Positions 18,097 through 26,028 are shown, counted from the stretch's first letter. The stretch is DNA of 61,618 bases from an uncultured Prevotella sp. (GCA_934120735.1 CAKOVA010000004.1:1-61618), one strand, 5' to 3'. Numbers and translations: made by a program. Notes: generated from the letters alone by a model not told the origin.

Positions 18097-18813
18097 CTAA
18101 ATTTTGAATACCACCGGCACAGCCACCATGGTGCGGCACGGTTGGTTGTTGTGTACGCCCGGTTTCCACCGGGGCATCATACGAATAACGCGCAATGCCT
18201 CACGATCCAGCAGGGCATTGACCGACTTTTCCAGTTTCACATCGGCAATGCTTCCGTCCTTGTTGACAATGAACGACACCACCACTCTGCCCTGTATTTT
18301 CTGACTTTGAGCCAATGGTGGGTATCGCAGTTGACGCGTGAGCCACTGAATGAAAGCCGATCCACCACCGGGAAACTCGGGCATTTGCTGAACAATGCGA
18401 AAGTTCAAGGGCTGTTCAGAGGCCGCGGGGATAGGTGGAAGCGCCGCCGACAGCTTGGCATTCAACGCCTCTGCCTCGCCTTCACCAACCAAAAGAGGAC
18501 TGGTAGTGGTAGCCGATAGCTTCTCAATTTGTTGTTTCAACGGCTGATCAACCGCCTTGATGCGTTCGCTGAAGGTCTTTTGTGGAGGTTGAACGGCCAT
18601 GGTGTTAACCATCTCCTTGTCATCCATGGCGGGGTGCAATTCGATATCTTGCACCAACTCGTCAAGCGATTGGTCAGACAAATCCATGCCTTGCGGTGCG
18701 CTATTGTATTGAAATGCCACATACAAGACCGACAGAACCAACACGAGCCCCAGCAAGAATGCCGTGGCACGATGCTCTTCTACTGTGGGGATGTCTGATT
18801 TTTGCTGCTTCAC
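18097..18813 (-). CDS. tonB: Energy transducer TonB
   Basis: 238 residues. N-terminal cytoplasmic tip, a single transmembrane helix about residues 16-34 (ATAFLLGLVLVLSVLYVAF), a periplasmic linker, and a C-terminal TonB domain (about 145-238). The domain contains LRYPPLAQSQKIQGRVVVSFIVNKDGSI and a Trp-Lys-Pro-Gly turn (RWKPGV). Passes proton-motive energy to TonB-dependent receptors such as the Oar-like one at 45.6-48.9 kb. ExbB/ExbD are not adjacent. Confidence 0.92.
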   Translation of the reverse strand: MKQQKSDIPTVEEHRATAFLLGLVLVLSVLYVAFQYNSAPQGMDLSDQSLDELVQDIELHPAMDDKEMVNTMAVQPPQKTFSERIKAVDQPLKQQIEKLSATTTSPLLVGEGEAEALNAKLSAALPPIPAASEQPLNFRIVQQMPEFPGGGSAFIQWLTRQLRYPPLAQSQKIQGRVVVSFIVNKDGSIADVKLEKSVNALLDREALRVIRMMPRWKPGVHNNQPCRTMVAVPVVFKI

Positions 18814-18903
18814 GATGAGAATAGTACGACGCCGTGCAATGACTGCTGAACGACCGCAATAAACACTTCTTTTTTACGTTGTTTACCTAACGGATTAGAT
18901 GTA

Positions 18904-18911
18904 CAAAGATA
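18904..18911 (-). promoter_or_regulatory. -7 box (TATCTTTG, minus strand) for tonB
   Basis: CAAAGATA on + reads TATCTTTG on the minus strand, 90 bp before the tonB start codon; divergent from the porQ box at 18934-18941. Confidence 0.6.
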
Positions 18912-18933
18912 ACGAGTTATTTGAAAATAGTAG

Positions 18934-18941
18934 TATCTTTG
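18934..18941 (+). promoter_or_regulatory. -7 box (TATCTTTG) for porQ
   Basis: Perfect TAnnTTTG box 21 bp before the porQ ATG, so the transcript leader is very short. Confidence 0.6.
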
Positions 18942-18962
18942 CCCATAAATTAGGAAAAATAA

Positions 18963-19907
18963 ATGAAAAAAGCCCTTTTCGTCCTCTTGCTCACAGCAGT
19001 TGCCACAACCACTGTTGCGCAAGAAAGTAAGAATGTGTACAACTTTCTACGTCTGCCAGCAAGTGCTCACGCCTCAGCATTGGGGGGTGAGAACATTTCG
19101 TTGGTAGAAGACGACGAGGCTCTGATATTCCACAACCCGGCATTGCTGTCGACTGTGAGCGACAAGACCATCAACCTGAACTACATGAACTATATGGCCG
19201 GGGCCAACATGTTAAGCGCTGCGTTCAACAAAGTGATTAAAGAGCGGGCCTCAGCAGCCGTTTCCGCACTATACATTGACTATGGTAAGATGAAACAAAC
19301 CACGGCCGAGAACCAGCAACTTGGCGAATTTTCGGCCAAAGACATCGCCCTGTCTGGCTATTTCTCGTACCTGCTCACCGACCAATTGGCCGGAGGTATC
19401 ACCGCCAAGTTCATCACCTCGTACATCGGCGGCTATAACTCGCTGGCCATGGGCGTTGACCTTGGACTGAATTATTATGATGCTGAGCGCAAGCTGTCGC
19501 TGTCGTTTGTGGCCAAAAACCTGGGCGGACAGCTAAAAAGCTACGACGACACCTACGAAAGCATGCCCTTAGACGTGCAGCTTGGCGTAAGCAAACGACT
19601 GGTACACACGCCACTACGCTTTCACGCCACACTGGTTGACCTCACGCACTGGAACTATAAATTCGTGAATCACCTGGTGGGTGGCATCGATATCCTGCTG
19701 TCTGACCGCATCTGGGTGGGTGCCGGTTACAACTTTCGGCGTGCCGACGAGATGACCATTGCCGGCACAGACGAGGAGAGCAACCACGGTGCAGGCTTCT
19801 CATGTGGTGCAGGCATCAACCTCAATCGCTTCAAGTTGAACCTGGCCTACGGCAAGTATCATGTTTCAAGCCAGTCGATTGTTATCAGTACAGCGTTTCA
19901 ATTATAA
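18963..19907 (+). CDS. porQ: Type IX secretion system protein PorQ
   Basis: 314 residues. Signal peptide (LFVLLLTAVATTTVAQ). The mature protein starts with the PorQ/PorV-like segment YNFLRLPASAHASALGGENISL, followed by an outer-membrane barrel ending SIVISTAFQL. PorQ belongs to the attachment complex (PorU, V, Q, Z) that processes type IX cargo at the cell surface. Strong family match. From memory, porQ in this phylum is often followed by cmk. Here a 15-codon stub, a toxin-antitoxin pair, yecH and a DKNYY gene lie between them, and cmk is on the other strand. Confidence 0.9.
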   Translation: MKKALFVLLLTAVATTTVAQESKNVYNFLRLPASAHASALGGENISLVEDDEALIFHNPALLSTVSDKTINLNYMNYMAGANMLSAAFNKVIKERASAAVSALYIDYGKMKQTTAENQQLGEFSAKDIALSGYFSYLLTDQLAGGITAKFITSYIGGYNSLAMGVDLGLNYYDAERKLSLSFVAKNLGGQLKSYDDTYESMPLDVQLGVSKRLVHTPLRFHATLVDLTHWNYKFVNHLVGGIDILLSDRIWVGAGYNFRRADEMTIAGTDEESNHGAGFSCGAGINLNRFKLNLAYGKYHVSSQSIVISTAFQL

Positions 19908-19939
19908 GTTAAGTCTACAAAGACAAGGGATCAGGAACG

Positions 19940-19984
19940 ATGAAAATGCAAGCAATCTGCTATTCAATACTCGCTTTGACGTTT
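19940..19984 (+). pseudogene. 15-codon stub of a secreted-protein gene after porQ
   Basis: After porQ and a purine-rich leader (AGGAACG), an ATG opens MKMQAICYSILALTF and then stops (TAA at 19985). The stretch looks like the n- and h-regions of a signal peptide. The break coincides with the end of the toxin gene on the other strand, whose stop overlaps it. The best reading is the surviving 5' end of a gene cut by arrival of the toxin-antitoxin segment. It could also be chance. Confidence 0.45.
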
Positions 19985-20249
19985 AAACATCATTTCTGTT
20001 CAGGTTCTTTTTCGTCCCCTTGTCGTATGCTTGTCCTCTCGGTATGAGATACAAAAAACGTACCACCCCATCCTTTATTTCCACATGAAAATTGAAGAAC
20101 GCCCTATAGCTTCCGATGTGTATGCGGTAGATGAAATCGTAGTTCTGCATTTTGATGCAGTCTGATATGTCCGTCAGTTTCCGTGCCTTTTTCACTTCTC
20201 GAATGGCCTCACGCACACTATCAAGACGCTTGCCCGAGAGTTTTCTCAC
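19983..20249 (-). CDS. RelE/ParE-superfamily toxin of a type II toxin-antitoxin pair
   Basis: 88 residues from the GTG at 20249, overlapping the antitoxin stop as GTGA. Typical toxin segments are IREVKKARKLTDISDCIKM, YRIHIGSYRAFFNF and VRFLYLIPRGQAY, giving an mRNA-cleaving or gyrase-targeting fold. The normal N-terminal strand of the family is encoded in frame just upstream (IKVEYSKDFERTVRKL), but without ATG, GTG or TTG before the preceding stop. The true start may therefore be an unusual codon (ATC or CTG), or the toxin may be shortened and weakened. Confidence 0.82.
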   Translation of the reverse strand: MRKLSGKRLDSVREAIREVKKARKLTDISDCIKMQNYDFIYRIHIGSYRAFFNFHVEIKDGVVRFLYLIPRGQAYDKGTKKNLNRNDV

Positions 20250-20533
20250 GGTTCGTTCGAAATCCTTTGAATACTCAACCTTGATACACCAAGCCAGTTT
20301 TCAAAGTCTTCCTTTTCTTTTTCATTCAAAAACACTTTCCCGTCGGGCCGATTCTCTACCAGCCAAGCATAGACCTTGCTGTCATCGTATTCTTCAGCTA
20401 CACGGTCAAGCAGCCCCTCGATGAGCCGTTTGAGGTTCGTACCCTTACTCGCAGCCATCAAAGACAATGAACGAAAGGTGTCGCCTTTTAGGTCAATCAC
20501 CTTTCTTTTTGTTGGTAATACCGGTGTTTCCAT
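20246..20533 (-). CDS. Antitoxin (ribbon-helix-helix-like)
   Basis: 95 residues. The N-terminal KRKVIDLKGDTFRSLSLMAASKGTNLKRLIEGLL fits a ribbon-helix-helix DNA-binding domain; the C-terminal half (FLNEKEKEDFENWL) would wrap and neutralise the toxin. Antitoxin first, toxin second, with a 4-bp overlap, is the usual order. It likely represses its own promoter, which would lie in the AT-rich bases upstream of 20533 (repeated ATATAT). Confidence 0.8.
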   Translation of the reverse strand: METPVLPTKRKVIDLKGDTFRSLSLMAASKGTNLKRLIEGLLDRVAEEYDDSKVYAWLVENRPDGKVFLNEKEKEDFENWLGVSRLSIQRISNEP

Positions 20534-21087
20534 AATCTTTGCTTTTAATTCACCGCAAATATATATAATATATATGATATATACAAATTTTCAATCTATT
20601 ATTAGATGATGGGGTATCAATATAAGTTTGTCAAGAAAACTGAATATCAAGATCCGTCTGTTTTTTGTACTGAGTTTTCTGAAAACTAGCATCAAACAGG
20701 TTATTTCATGTGTCTTTTTTGATACGTTTTAACCTCTTTGCATTCAAAAGCACAGCTTTTAACATGCAAACCCAATGACTTTATCGCGCAATAGCATAGA
20801 CTAAAGAGGGCAAAAGAGCACCTATTGCACGCCCAAAAAGGCACAAAAGCAATGCTTTTACCAAGAAAACAGATGAGATTCTGGTGAGCAAAGAGCCTAT
20901 ATTGCTGATTATCAACGCCTCCTATTTTCAGCGTATTTGGGAGAAACTTACCTTGTGTTGGCGAATATTGAAATTATAGAGCCGAAAAAACGTAAAGTTT
21001 TCTATTTTTCGTCTTGCATTTTATCAAAAATAAGGAGGGCGTTGAGACCTTTATTGATATGAAAAATAAAGGTGCAAGTTTGCCGCT
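20534..21087. other. Gene-free stretch with 22-bp array L7
   Basis: 554 bp between the antitoxin start and the yecH stop. AT-rich ATATAT repeats adjoin the antitoxin start; a degenerate 22-bp array follows at 20744-20831. The remainder has no open frame or motif that I can support. Confidence 0.6.
20744..20831 (+). repeat. 22-bp repeat array L7 (degenerate, about 4 units)
   Basis: Units start at 20744, 20766, 20788 and 20810 with the 22-bp step kept. The sequence has drifted: CAAAAGCACAGCTTTTA, CAAACCCAATGACTTTA, CAATAGCATAGACTAAAG. Downstream GCAATGCTTTTACC (from 20850) matches the last unit of array L6. Confidence 0.65.
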
Positions 21088-21321
21088 TTAATGGTTACAC
21101 ACTTTTGACGTGTCTACGGTAAACCCATCTGAATGCGCGGGCTTAAACTTGCCGCGCTGCTCGAGAAAGTCGACCAACTGCGCCGCTGTCATTCCTTCTG
21201 CCGAACAAGTATAAAAGCGTTCGGCTTCTCCGAAGCGACTGATAATTGCTTTAACTAATTCTTCTTTGCTTGAATAGCTGTTTCCCTGCATCATTTGCAA
21301 AACTTCATGTCCATGTATCAT
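21088..21321 (-). CDS. yecH: YecH family protein
   Basis: 77 residues, full length. It begins MIHGHEVLQMM and carries the family segments EAERFYTCSAEGMTAAQLVDFLEQRGKF and a C-terminal Cys-x-His (VCNH). His and Cys placement suggests a small metal-binding protein (DUF2492); biochemical role not established. Part of the segment that separates porQ from cmk. Confidence 0.85.
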   Translation of the reverse strand: MIHGHEVLQMMQGNSYSSKEELVKAIISRFGEAERFYTCSAEGMTAAQLVDFLEQRGKFKPAHSDGFTVDTSKVCNH

Positions 21322-21429
21322 TTGTGAGTTTTTGAGTTTATGAGTTTATAAGTTGGTGAGTTTGTGAGTTTATAAGTTTATGAGTTAATGAGTTTTTGAG
21401 TTTATAAGTTTATAAGTTTGGTGAGTTTA
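21322..21429. repeat. Simple tandem repeat of ~8 bp (GAGTTTAT-like)
   Basis: About a dozen tandem copies of GAGTTTAT/AAGTTTAT/GAGTTTTT fill the gap between the yecH start and the DKNYY gene stop. Such tracts are prone to slipped-strand length change. Confidence 0.85.
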
Positions 21430-22074
21430 ATCAGCGATTTTCTGCCCTTGATAATAGGTGTTGAAAGTATCTTCGGCGTAGCCATCGCCCACAACTTGGA
21501 AGGAACTAGCACTGGCACCGTTAACTTTACGACCCATGAAATAAACGTCAAAAGAATCTTTCGCATAGCCATCGCCTAAATACCGAAACGAATTACCGCT
21601 GGCACCAGACAGCTTGCGTCCCATAAAAAACACGTTGAAAGTATCTTTTCCGTAATATCCACCCAGGTCTTGAAAGCTATGCGCAGAGGCTCCTTCTACG
21701 TTTTTGCCATTGAACAGCACGGCATGCGACATAATCATATATCCCCGTGAACGATACATAAAACTGTCATCACCATCGTACGGGCGATGGTAGTCATCAC
21801 GTTTTAACCTGAATGTACGAGGATCAACATACCGCAACACATCGCCAAGATAGTAAACATGATAAGCATCTTTAGCATAACCATGTCCCAAATTGACAAA
21901 CGAATAGACATCGGCCATGGACAAAGGCGTGCCACGGTAAAGCACCACACCTTCTGCTACTTGGTAATCGGCAGGACGACGCTGCGCCTTTACTTGGACA
22001 GTGAGCGTGACAAACAGTACGAGGGCCAAGAGGCGAAAGGCTGAACTAAATGAAATCGATTTGCTCATCTTCAT
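21427..22074 (-). CDS. DKNYY-domain secreted protein
   Basis: 215 residues. Signal peptide (about residues 1-30, LLALVLFVTLTVQVKAQ). Four repeats of about 25 residues follow the pattern SF-x2-LG-x-GY-AKD-x-F-x-VYFMGRK, as in DKNYY proteins, which are often exported repeat proteins of unknown role. The last three repeats are near-identical copies, so recent internal duplication is likely. Confidence 0.8.
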   Translation of the reverse strand: MKMSKSISFSSAFRLLALVLFVTLTVQVKAQRRPADYQVAEGVVLYRGTPLSMADVYSFVNLGHGYAKDAYHVYYLGDVLRYVDPRTFRLKRDDYHRPYDGDDSFMYRSRGYMIMSHAVLFNGKNVEGASAHSFQDLGGYYGKDTFNVFFMGRKLSGASGNSFRYLGDGYAKDSFDVYFMGRKVNGASASSFQVVGDGYAEDTFNTYYQGQKIAD

Positions 22075-22158
22075 AATTGTTTAAAATTAAATTTGTATAT
22101 CGTTACATCCAACGAGAGCTTTGTCTATGAGAAGGACAACAGACAAGAGGCGGCACCA

Positions 22159-22854
22159 CTACCCTTGTTGAAGCACTTTGTCAACCTGCTGCAACAGCCA
22201 CTGTTGTTGTTCATCAATCGTCAGGTTGCTGTTGTCCAGTTCGATGGCATCTTCAGCCTTGCGAAGAGGTGACACCTCACGATGAGAGTCGATGTAATCG
22301 CGCTCTTGCACGTTCTTCAATATGTCATCGTAACGAGCAGGCATGCCCTTTTGCTGCAACTCATCATAGCGACGTTGCGCACGAACTTCGGCTGAAGCCG
22401 TTACAAATATTTTGAGTTCGGCATGCGGAAACACCACCGTTCCGATGTCACGACCATCCATCACGATGCCCTTGTCCTTGCCCATGCGCTGTTGTTGAGC
22501 CACCAAGGCGGTGCGGACAAAGGGGAGAGCGGCAATCTTACTAACCTTTTCGCTCACCTGCATCGTCCTGATTTCTTGTTCTACCAACTCGTCATTCAAG
22601 TAGGTGTCGGGCTTACCCGTCTGCTTATTGAATTGGAAAGAAATGCGAATGTCGGGCATGTCCTGTTTCAAGGATGCGGCATCTACCTCACCATCGGCCT
22701 TAAACAACTGATGGCGCAGCGCATAGAGCGTCACGGCGCGGTACATAGCACCCGTGTCTACATAGACATATCCCAACTGGCGAGCCAAATTTTTGGCCAT
22801 GGTACTTTTGCCACATGATGAATAGCCGTCAATGGCAATCACGATTTTCTTCAT
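22159..22854 (-). CDS. cmk: Cytidylate kinase
   Basis: 231 residues. Phosphorylates CMP/dCMP using ATP. P-loop [11 protein letters not shown] (Ser-Ser-Cys variant common in Bacteroidetes), NMP-binding segment [28 protein letters not shown], and the LID region [13 protein letters not shown]. Full length. 28 bp downstream of the pseudouridine synthase gene, same strand. Confidence 0.94.
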   Translation of the reverse strand: MKKIVIAIDGYSSCGKSTMAKNLARQLGYVYVDTGAMYRAVTLYALRHQLFKADGEVDAASLKQDMPDIRISFQFNKQTGKPDTYLNDELVEQEIRTMQVSEKVSKIAALPFVRTALVAQQQRMGKDKGIVMDGRDIGTVVFPHAELKIFVTASAEVRAQRRYDELQQKGMPARYDDILKNVQERDYIDSHREVSPLRKAEDAIELDNSNLTIDEQQQWLLQQVDKVLQQG

Positions 22855-22882
22855 ATCTTTTTAGGGTATAACGATATCTTAT

Positions 22883-23566
22883 TTAGGGTATAACGGCCGA
22901 TGCCAATGCCTCCCACAGGTTATCATTGGGCGGCAACGGAGCCTCAACAACAATATTTTCTTTTGAAACGGGGTGCACAAACGTTATTCGGCGTGCCAAC
23001 AGACTGATACTGCCATCGGGATTGCTGCGAGGTGCGCCATATTTTAAATCGCCCTTGATAGCACATCCCATGTTAGCAAGTTGACAACGTATCTGGTGAT
23101 GTCGACCCGTTAGCAAGTTCACCTCTATGAGATGATAGCGATCCGAATGGGCGATGACACGATATTTGAGTACTGCTTTCTTCGCATTTGGCACCTCTTG
23201 CGGATGCGCATAACTCTTGTTTTGCCGCTCGTTGCGCACCAACCAATCGGTCAGCACGCCTTCTTCTTCAGGTGGAGCATTCTTTGTGATGGCCCAATAC
23301 GTTTTATGCACCTGTCCTTCCTTAAACATCTTGTTGAGTCGTGTCAAGGCCTTGGATGTTTTAGCAAAGACAACGAGTCCCCAAACAGGACGGTCAAGAC
23401 GATGAACCACGCCCAAGAAAACATTTCCCGGCTTATGGTATTTCTCCTTGATGTACTGTTTAACTGTCTCCGAAAGCGGTTCGTCCCCGGTTTTATCACC
23501 TTGAACGATTTCACCGCTCCGCTTGGAAACAATGATGATGTGATTGTCTTCGTAAAGAGGGAGCAT
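22883..23566 (-). CDS. RluA-family pseudouridine synthase
   Basis: 227 residues. Isomerises uridine in rRNA or tRNA. The catalytic motif VHRLDRPVWGLVVFAKT holds the active-site Asp; the usual T-S-G after HRLD is here P-V-W-G, typical of the short RluA/TruC-like branch. Other motifs: GRHHQIRCQLANMG and IKGDLKYG. No S4 domain at the N-terminus. Substrate position not predictable. Confidence 0.9.
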   Translation of the reverse strand: MLPLYEDNHIIIVSKRSGEIVQGDKTGDEPLSETVKQYIKEKYHKPGNVFLGVVHRLDRPVWGLVVFAKTSKALTRLNKMFKEGQVHKTYWAITKNAPPEEEGVLTDWLVRNERQNKSYAHPQEVPNAKKAVLKYRVIAHSDRYHLIEVNLLTGRHHQIRCQLANMGCAIKGDLKYGAPRSNPDGSISLLARRITFVHPVSKENIVVEAPLPPNDNLWEALASAVIP

Positions 23567-23959
23567 GGAAGGATTGGTTATTTAGTTGACAAGTTGACAA
23601 GTTAACAAGTTGACAAGCTGTTAGACCTTTTATTGACTTGCCCAATAACGAAACTATTTATTCGTGAGCTTGTCATTTTGTTGACGAGTTGAAAAGTTGA
23701 CAAGCTGTTAGACCTTTTATTGATTTGGCCAATAACGAAACTATGTACTCGTCTGCTTATCATTTTAGTTAACGAGTTAACAAGTTGACAAGCTGTTAGA
23801 CCTTTTATTGACTTGCCCAATAACGAAACTATGTACTCGTCTGCTTATCATTTTAGTTAACGAGTTAACAAGCTGTTAGACCTTTTGTTAACGCGCCAGA
23901 TAACGAAACTATCAACTCGTAAACTTGTCAACTTGTGAACTCGTCAACTCCTAATAACT
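23567..23959. other. Gene-free stretch filled by tandem repeats
   Basis: Between the pseudouridine synthase start and the fabG stop, both on minus. Almost the whole gap is a four-copy 80-88-bp tandem repeat. A minus-strand frame across it is made only of repeated units and is not a gene. Confidence 0.8.
23580..23955. repeat. Tandem repeat, about 4 copies of 80-88 bp
   Basis: The core GACAAGCTGTTAGACCTTTT recurs at 23612, 23699 and 23787 and in altered form at 23867 (steps 87, 88, 80). Each core is followed by TTGACTTGCCCAATAACGAA. Between cores are shorter GTTGACAA/GTTAACAA repeats of about 10 bp, so the structure is nested. Confidence 0.9.
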
Positions 23960-24712
23960 CTACATATTCATCCCCCCATCAACCTGGATTACCTGGCCGC
24001 TGATGTAGCTTGAGAGGTCGGAAGCCAAGAACAATGCACAGCTGGCAATATCCTCAACCGTGCCACCACGACGCAAAGGAATCTTATCAATCCACTCCTG
24101 ACGAATCTTCTCGGGCAATGTCTGGGTCATGGCTGTATCAATAAATCCTGGTGCAATGGCGTTAGCACGGATGCCTTTGGGACCCATTTCCTGTCCAACC
24201 GACTTAGCCAAAGCTATCATTCCCGCCTTTGATGCGGCGTAATTAGCCTGACCGGCATTGCCATGAACACCCACCACGGAAGCCATGTTGATGATAGAAC
24301 CTTGGCGTTGACGCATCATGACAGGCACACAAGCATGGATGAAATTGAACGCACTCTTCAAGTTAACGTTGATTACAGCGTCCCATTGAGCCTCGGTCAT
24401 GCGCAACATCAAGCCATCTTTGGTGATACCGGCGTTGTTGACCAAGATGTCAATTGAACCGAAATCTTCTTTTATTTGACTAACCAATGCGGCTGTATTT
24501 TCAAAATCGGCAGCATTGCCCGCATAACCTTTCACTTGTACGCCCAGTGCGGCAAGCTCACGCTCGGTTTCTTTACCACCATGTTCTTCGTCAATCACCA
24601 AATCAGTGAATGCGATGTTGGCACCTTCCTGAGCGAATCGCATGGCGATGGCCTTTCCTATTCCGCGTGCAGCACCTGTGATGAGGGCTGTTTTTCCTGT
24701 TAATATTCCCAT
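23960..24712 (-). CDS. fabG: 3-oxoacyl-[acyl-carrier-protein] reductase
   Basis: 250 residues. NADPH-dependent reduction in fatty acid elongation. Short-chain dehydrogenase features: TGAARGIG cofactor loop, NNAG, catalytic Ser in NMASVVG, YAASKAG with Tyr and Lys, and the C-terminal SSYISGQVIQVDGGMNM typical of FabG. Follows a TetR-type regulator (48-bp gap) that may control it. Confidence 0.93.
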   Translation of the reverse strand: MGILTGKTALITGAARGIGKAIAMRFAQEGANIAFTDLVIDEEHGGKETERELAALGVQVKGYAGNAADFENTAALVSQIKEDFGSIDILVNNAGITKDGLMLRMTEAQWDAVINVNLKSAFNFIHACVPVMMRQRQGSIINMASVVGVHGNAGQANYAASKAGMIALAKSVGQEMGPKGIRANAIAPGFIDTAMTQTLPEKIRQEWIDKIPLRRGGTVEDIASCALFLASDLSSYISGQVIQVDGGMNM

Positions 24713-24760
24713 AATTAAATGTGTTAATATTGAAGTTAATATTTAATTGTGAATTTCTTG

Positions 24761-25360
24761 CTACTCCTTTTTGGGACTCAACTTGCCCAAAGCGCCGTAA
24801 ACCACCTTAGCAACCAGTGGCTTGCTGCTCTCTTCTGTCAATCCATGTCCCAAGCGTCCGTAGATGAATGGCACCTCAAGTCCTTTGATGCAATAATGCG
24901 TGATGTCAGCCACCAGTTGAACGTTCTCGATGTCGAACTCTCCATCCTCCTTCCCTTCCGAATATACACGACGGAAGAGTTCAATCTCATCTTCATCAAA
25001 ATTCTTCCTCATCTTCTCCACCATCCAGATGTTACGGAAGAACTCTGCGCGCAAATTACCATTGCGCACCACCGTTTCGCGTATCATACTGAGATGGGTA
25101 TAAATAAGTTCGATGATCTTATCTTGTGGCGCAATCTTCTTGTTGGCCACCTCATCCAACTTGTCACTGAGGCGTTCGAGTTCTGACTCGATGACTGCAT
25201 AGAACACAGCCTCTTTGGAACTAAAATAGGTGTACAGCGTGCGCCTCCCCTTACCAGAGGCCAACGCAATGTCATTCATGGTGGTATTGGCCACGCCATT
25301 CTTGGCAAACAATTTCCTCGCCACGTCCACCAATAACCGTCTTGTTTTTGATATTGACAT
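24761..25360 (-). CDS. TetR/AcrR family transcriptional regulator
   Basis: 199 residues. N-terminal helix-turn-helix: LLVDVARKLFAKNGVANTTMNDIALASGKGRRTLYTYFSSKEAVF. The C-terminal ligand-binding part is variable and its ligand unknown. Co-directional with fabG, 48 bp apart. By position it may regulate fatty acid synthesis or its own operon; a -7 box lies 50 bp upstream of its start. Confidence 0.9.
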   Translation of the reverse strand: MSISKTRRLLVDVARKLFAKNGVANTTMNDIALASGKGRRTLYTYFSSKEAVFYAVIESELERLSDKLDEVANKKIAPQDKIIELIYTHLSMIRETVVRNGNLRAEFFRNIWMVEKMRKNFDEDEIELFRRVYSEGKEDGEFDIENVQLVADITHYCIKGLEVPFIYGRLGHGLTEESSKPLVAKVVYGALGKLSPKKE

Positions 25361-25409
25361 CTATTTTCCTCCTTTCTTCAGGTTGATTGCACAAACCTTC
25401 TATGATGTG

Positions 25410-25417
25410 CAAATGTA
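25410..25417 (-). promoter_or_regulatory. -7 box (TACATTTG, minus strand) for the TetR-fabG unit
   Basis: CAAATGTA on + is TACATTTG on minus, 49 bp before the start codon at 25360. Confidence 0.45.
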
Positions 25418-25558
25418 TGTTTTTTATTTTATGCGTGCAAGCATACAAGACAGAAAAAAGGTTTTTTAAGACACTCTTTACAGGATGGGCGTCCATTATT
25501 TAGTGATTTAGTTTGAGTAAACCATCCAACTGGCACACAAGCGCATCCACCCCGAAAA

Positions 25559-25668
25559 CCAATGTCAATGACATTGGCATCCAAACTCATTGACTTTGAC
25601 GTCCAATTGCATTGACTTTGACGTCCAATTGCATTGACTTTGGCGTCCAAAGTCAATGCTATTGAAAA
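25559..25668 (+). repeat. 22-bp repeat array L3 (5 units)
   Basis: Units start at 25559, 25581, 25603, 25625 and 25647. Units 3 and 4 are nearly identical. The fifth unit's first 18 bases (25647-25664) are the exact reverse complement of 12238-12255 in array L2, showing that the unit is near-palindromic; it ends TATTGAAAA. Confidence 0.92.
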
Positions 25669-25851
25669 CACGAAAACATACCGCATTTTCAAAGGTCTTT
25701 GAGGTATGTTTTGCGAGAAATGAAAGACTGAGGCAAGATGGTTTATACTACCGTTGAATAGATACGCAGGATGACATCCGTATTATCCAACTGATTTCTA
25801 ATCATTTAGAAGGATTATCTACCATATTTCAACAAAATTAAGAAAGAAATA

Positions 25852-25883
25852 TTTGTTTATCTCGCAAAAAAGCCGTACCTTTG
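25852..25883 (+). promoter_or_regulatory. Promoter for initiator tRNA (TTTG-N20-TACCTTTG)
   Basis: TTTG at 25852-25855 and TACCTTTG at 25876-25883, spaced 20 bp, match the Bacteroidetes housekeeping promoter. The tRNA begins 25 bp after the -7 box. Confidence 0.75.
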
Positions 25884-25907
25884 CAATCGCAAACAAGAAA
25901 ACAACAT

Positions 25908-25980
25908 CGCGGAGTGGAGCAGTTGGTAGCTCGCCAGGCTCATAACCTGGAGGTCACATGTTCGAGTCATGTCTCCGCAA
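25908..25980 (+). tRNA. tRNA-fMet (CAT), initiator type
   Basis: 73 nt with a full cloverleaf. The acceptor has the C1-A72 mismatch that marks bacterial initiators, the D stem has A11-U24, and the anticodon loop is CTCATAA. The anticodon stem is CCAGG/CCTGG, so the three-G:C run of standard initiators is only two G:C pairs plus A29-U41. The 3' CCA is not encoded. A terminator-like hairpin follows. Confidence 0.93.
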
Positions 25981-25984
25981 CTAT

Positions 25985-26028
25985 AACGCTTGGAAGTCCT
26001 GTAAATAAGGAGTTTCAAGCGTTTTTCG
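25985..26028 (+). terminator. Terminator after the initiator tRNA
   Basis: AACGCTTG (25985-25992) pairs perfectly with CAAGCGTT (26016-26023), closing a 23-nt loop, followed by TTTCGTTT. A plausible intrinsic terminator. Confidence 0.65.

Larger units (their letters stand above)
25361..25907. other. Divergent gene-free stretch with array L3
   Basis: Between the TetR gene (-) and the initiator tRNA (+). Holds a -7 box for the TetR gene (25410-25417), the five-unit 22-bp array (25559-25668) and the tRNA promoter (25852-25883). Otherwise nothing recognised. Confidence 0.7.

Noticed and set aside
23602..23820. 72-residue minus-strand repeat peptide
   Set aside because: Made only of the tandem repeat units; period 87-88 gives in-frame repetition by chance.
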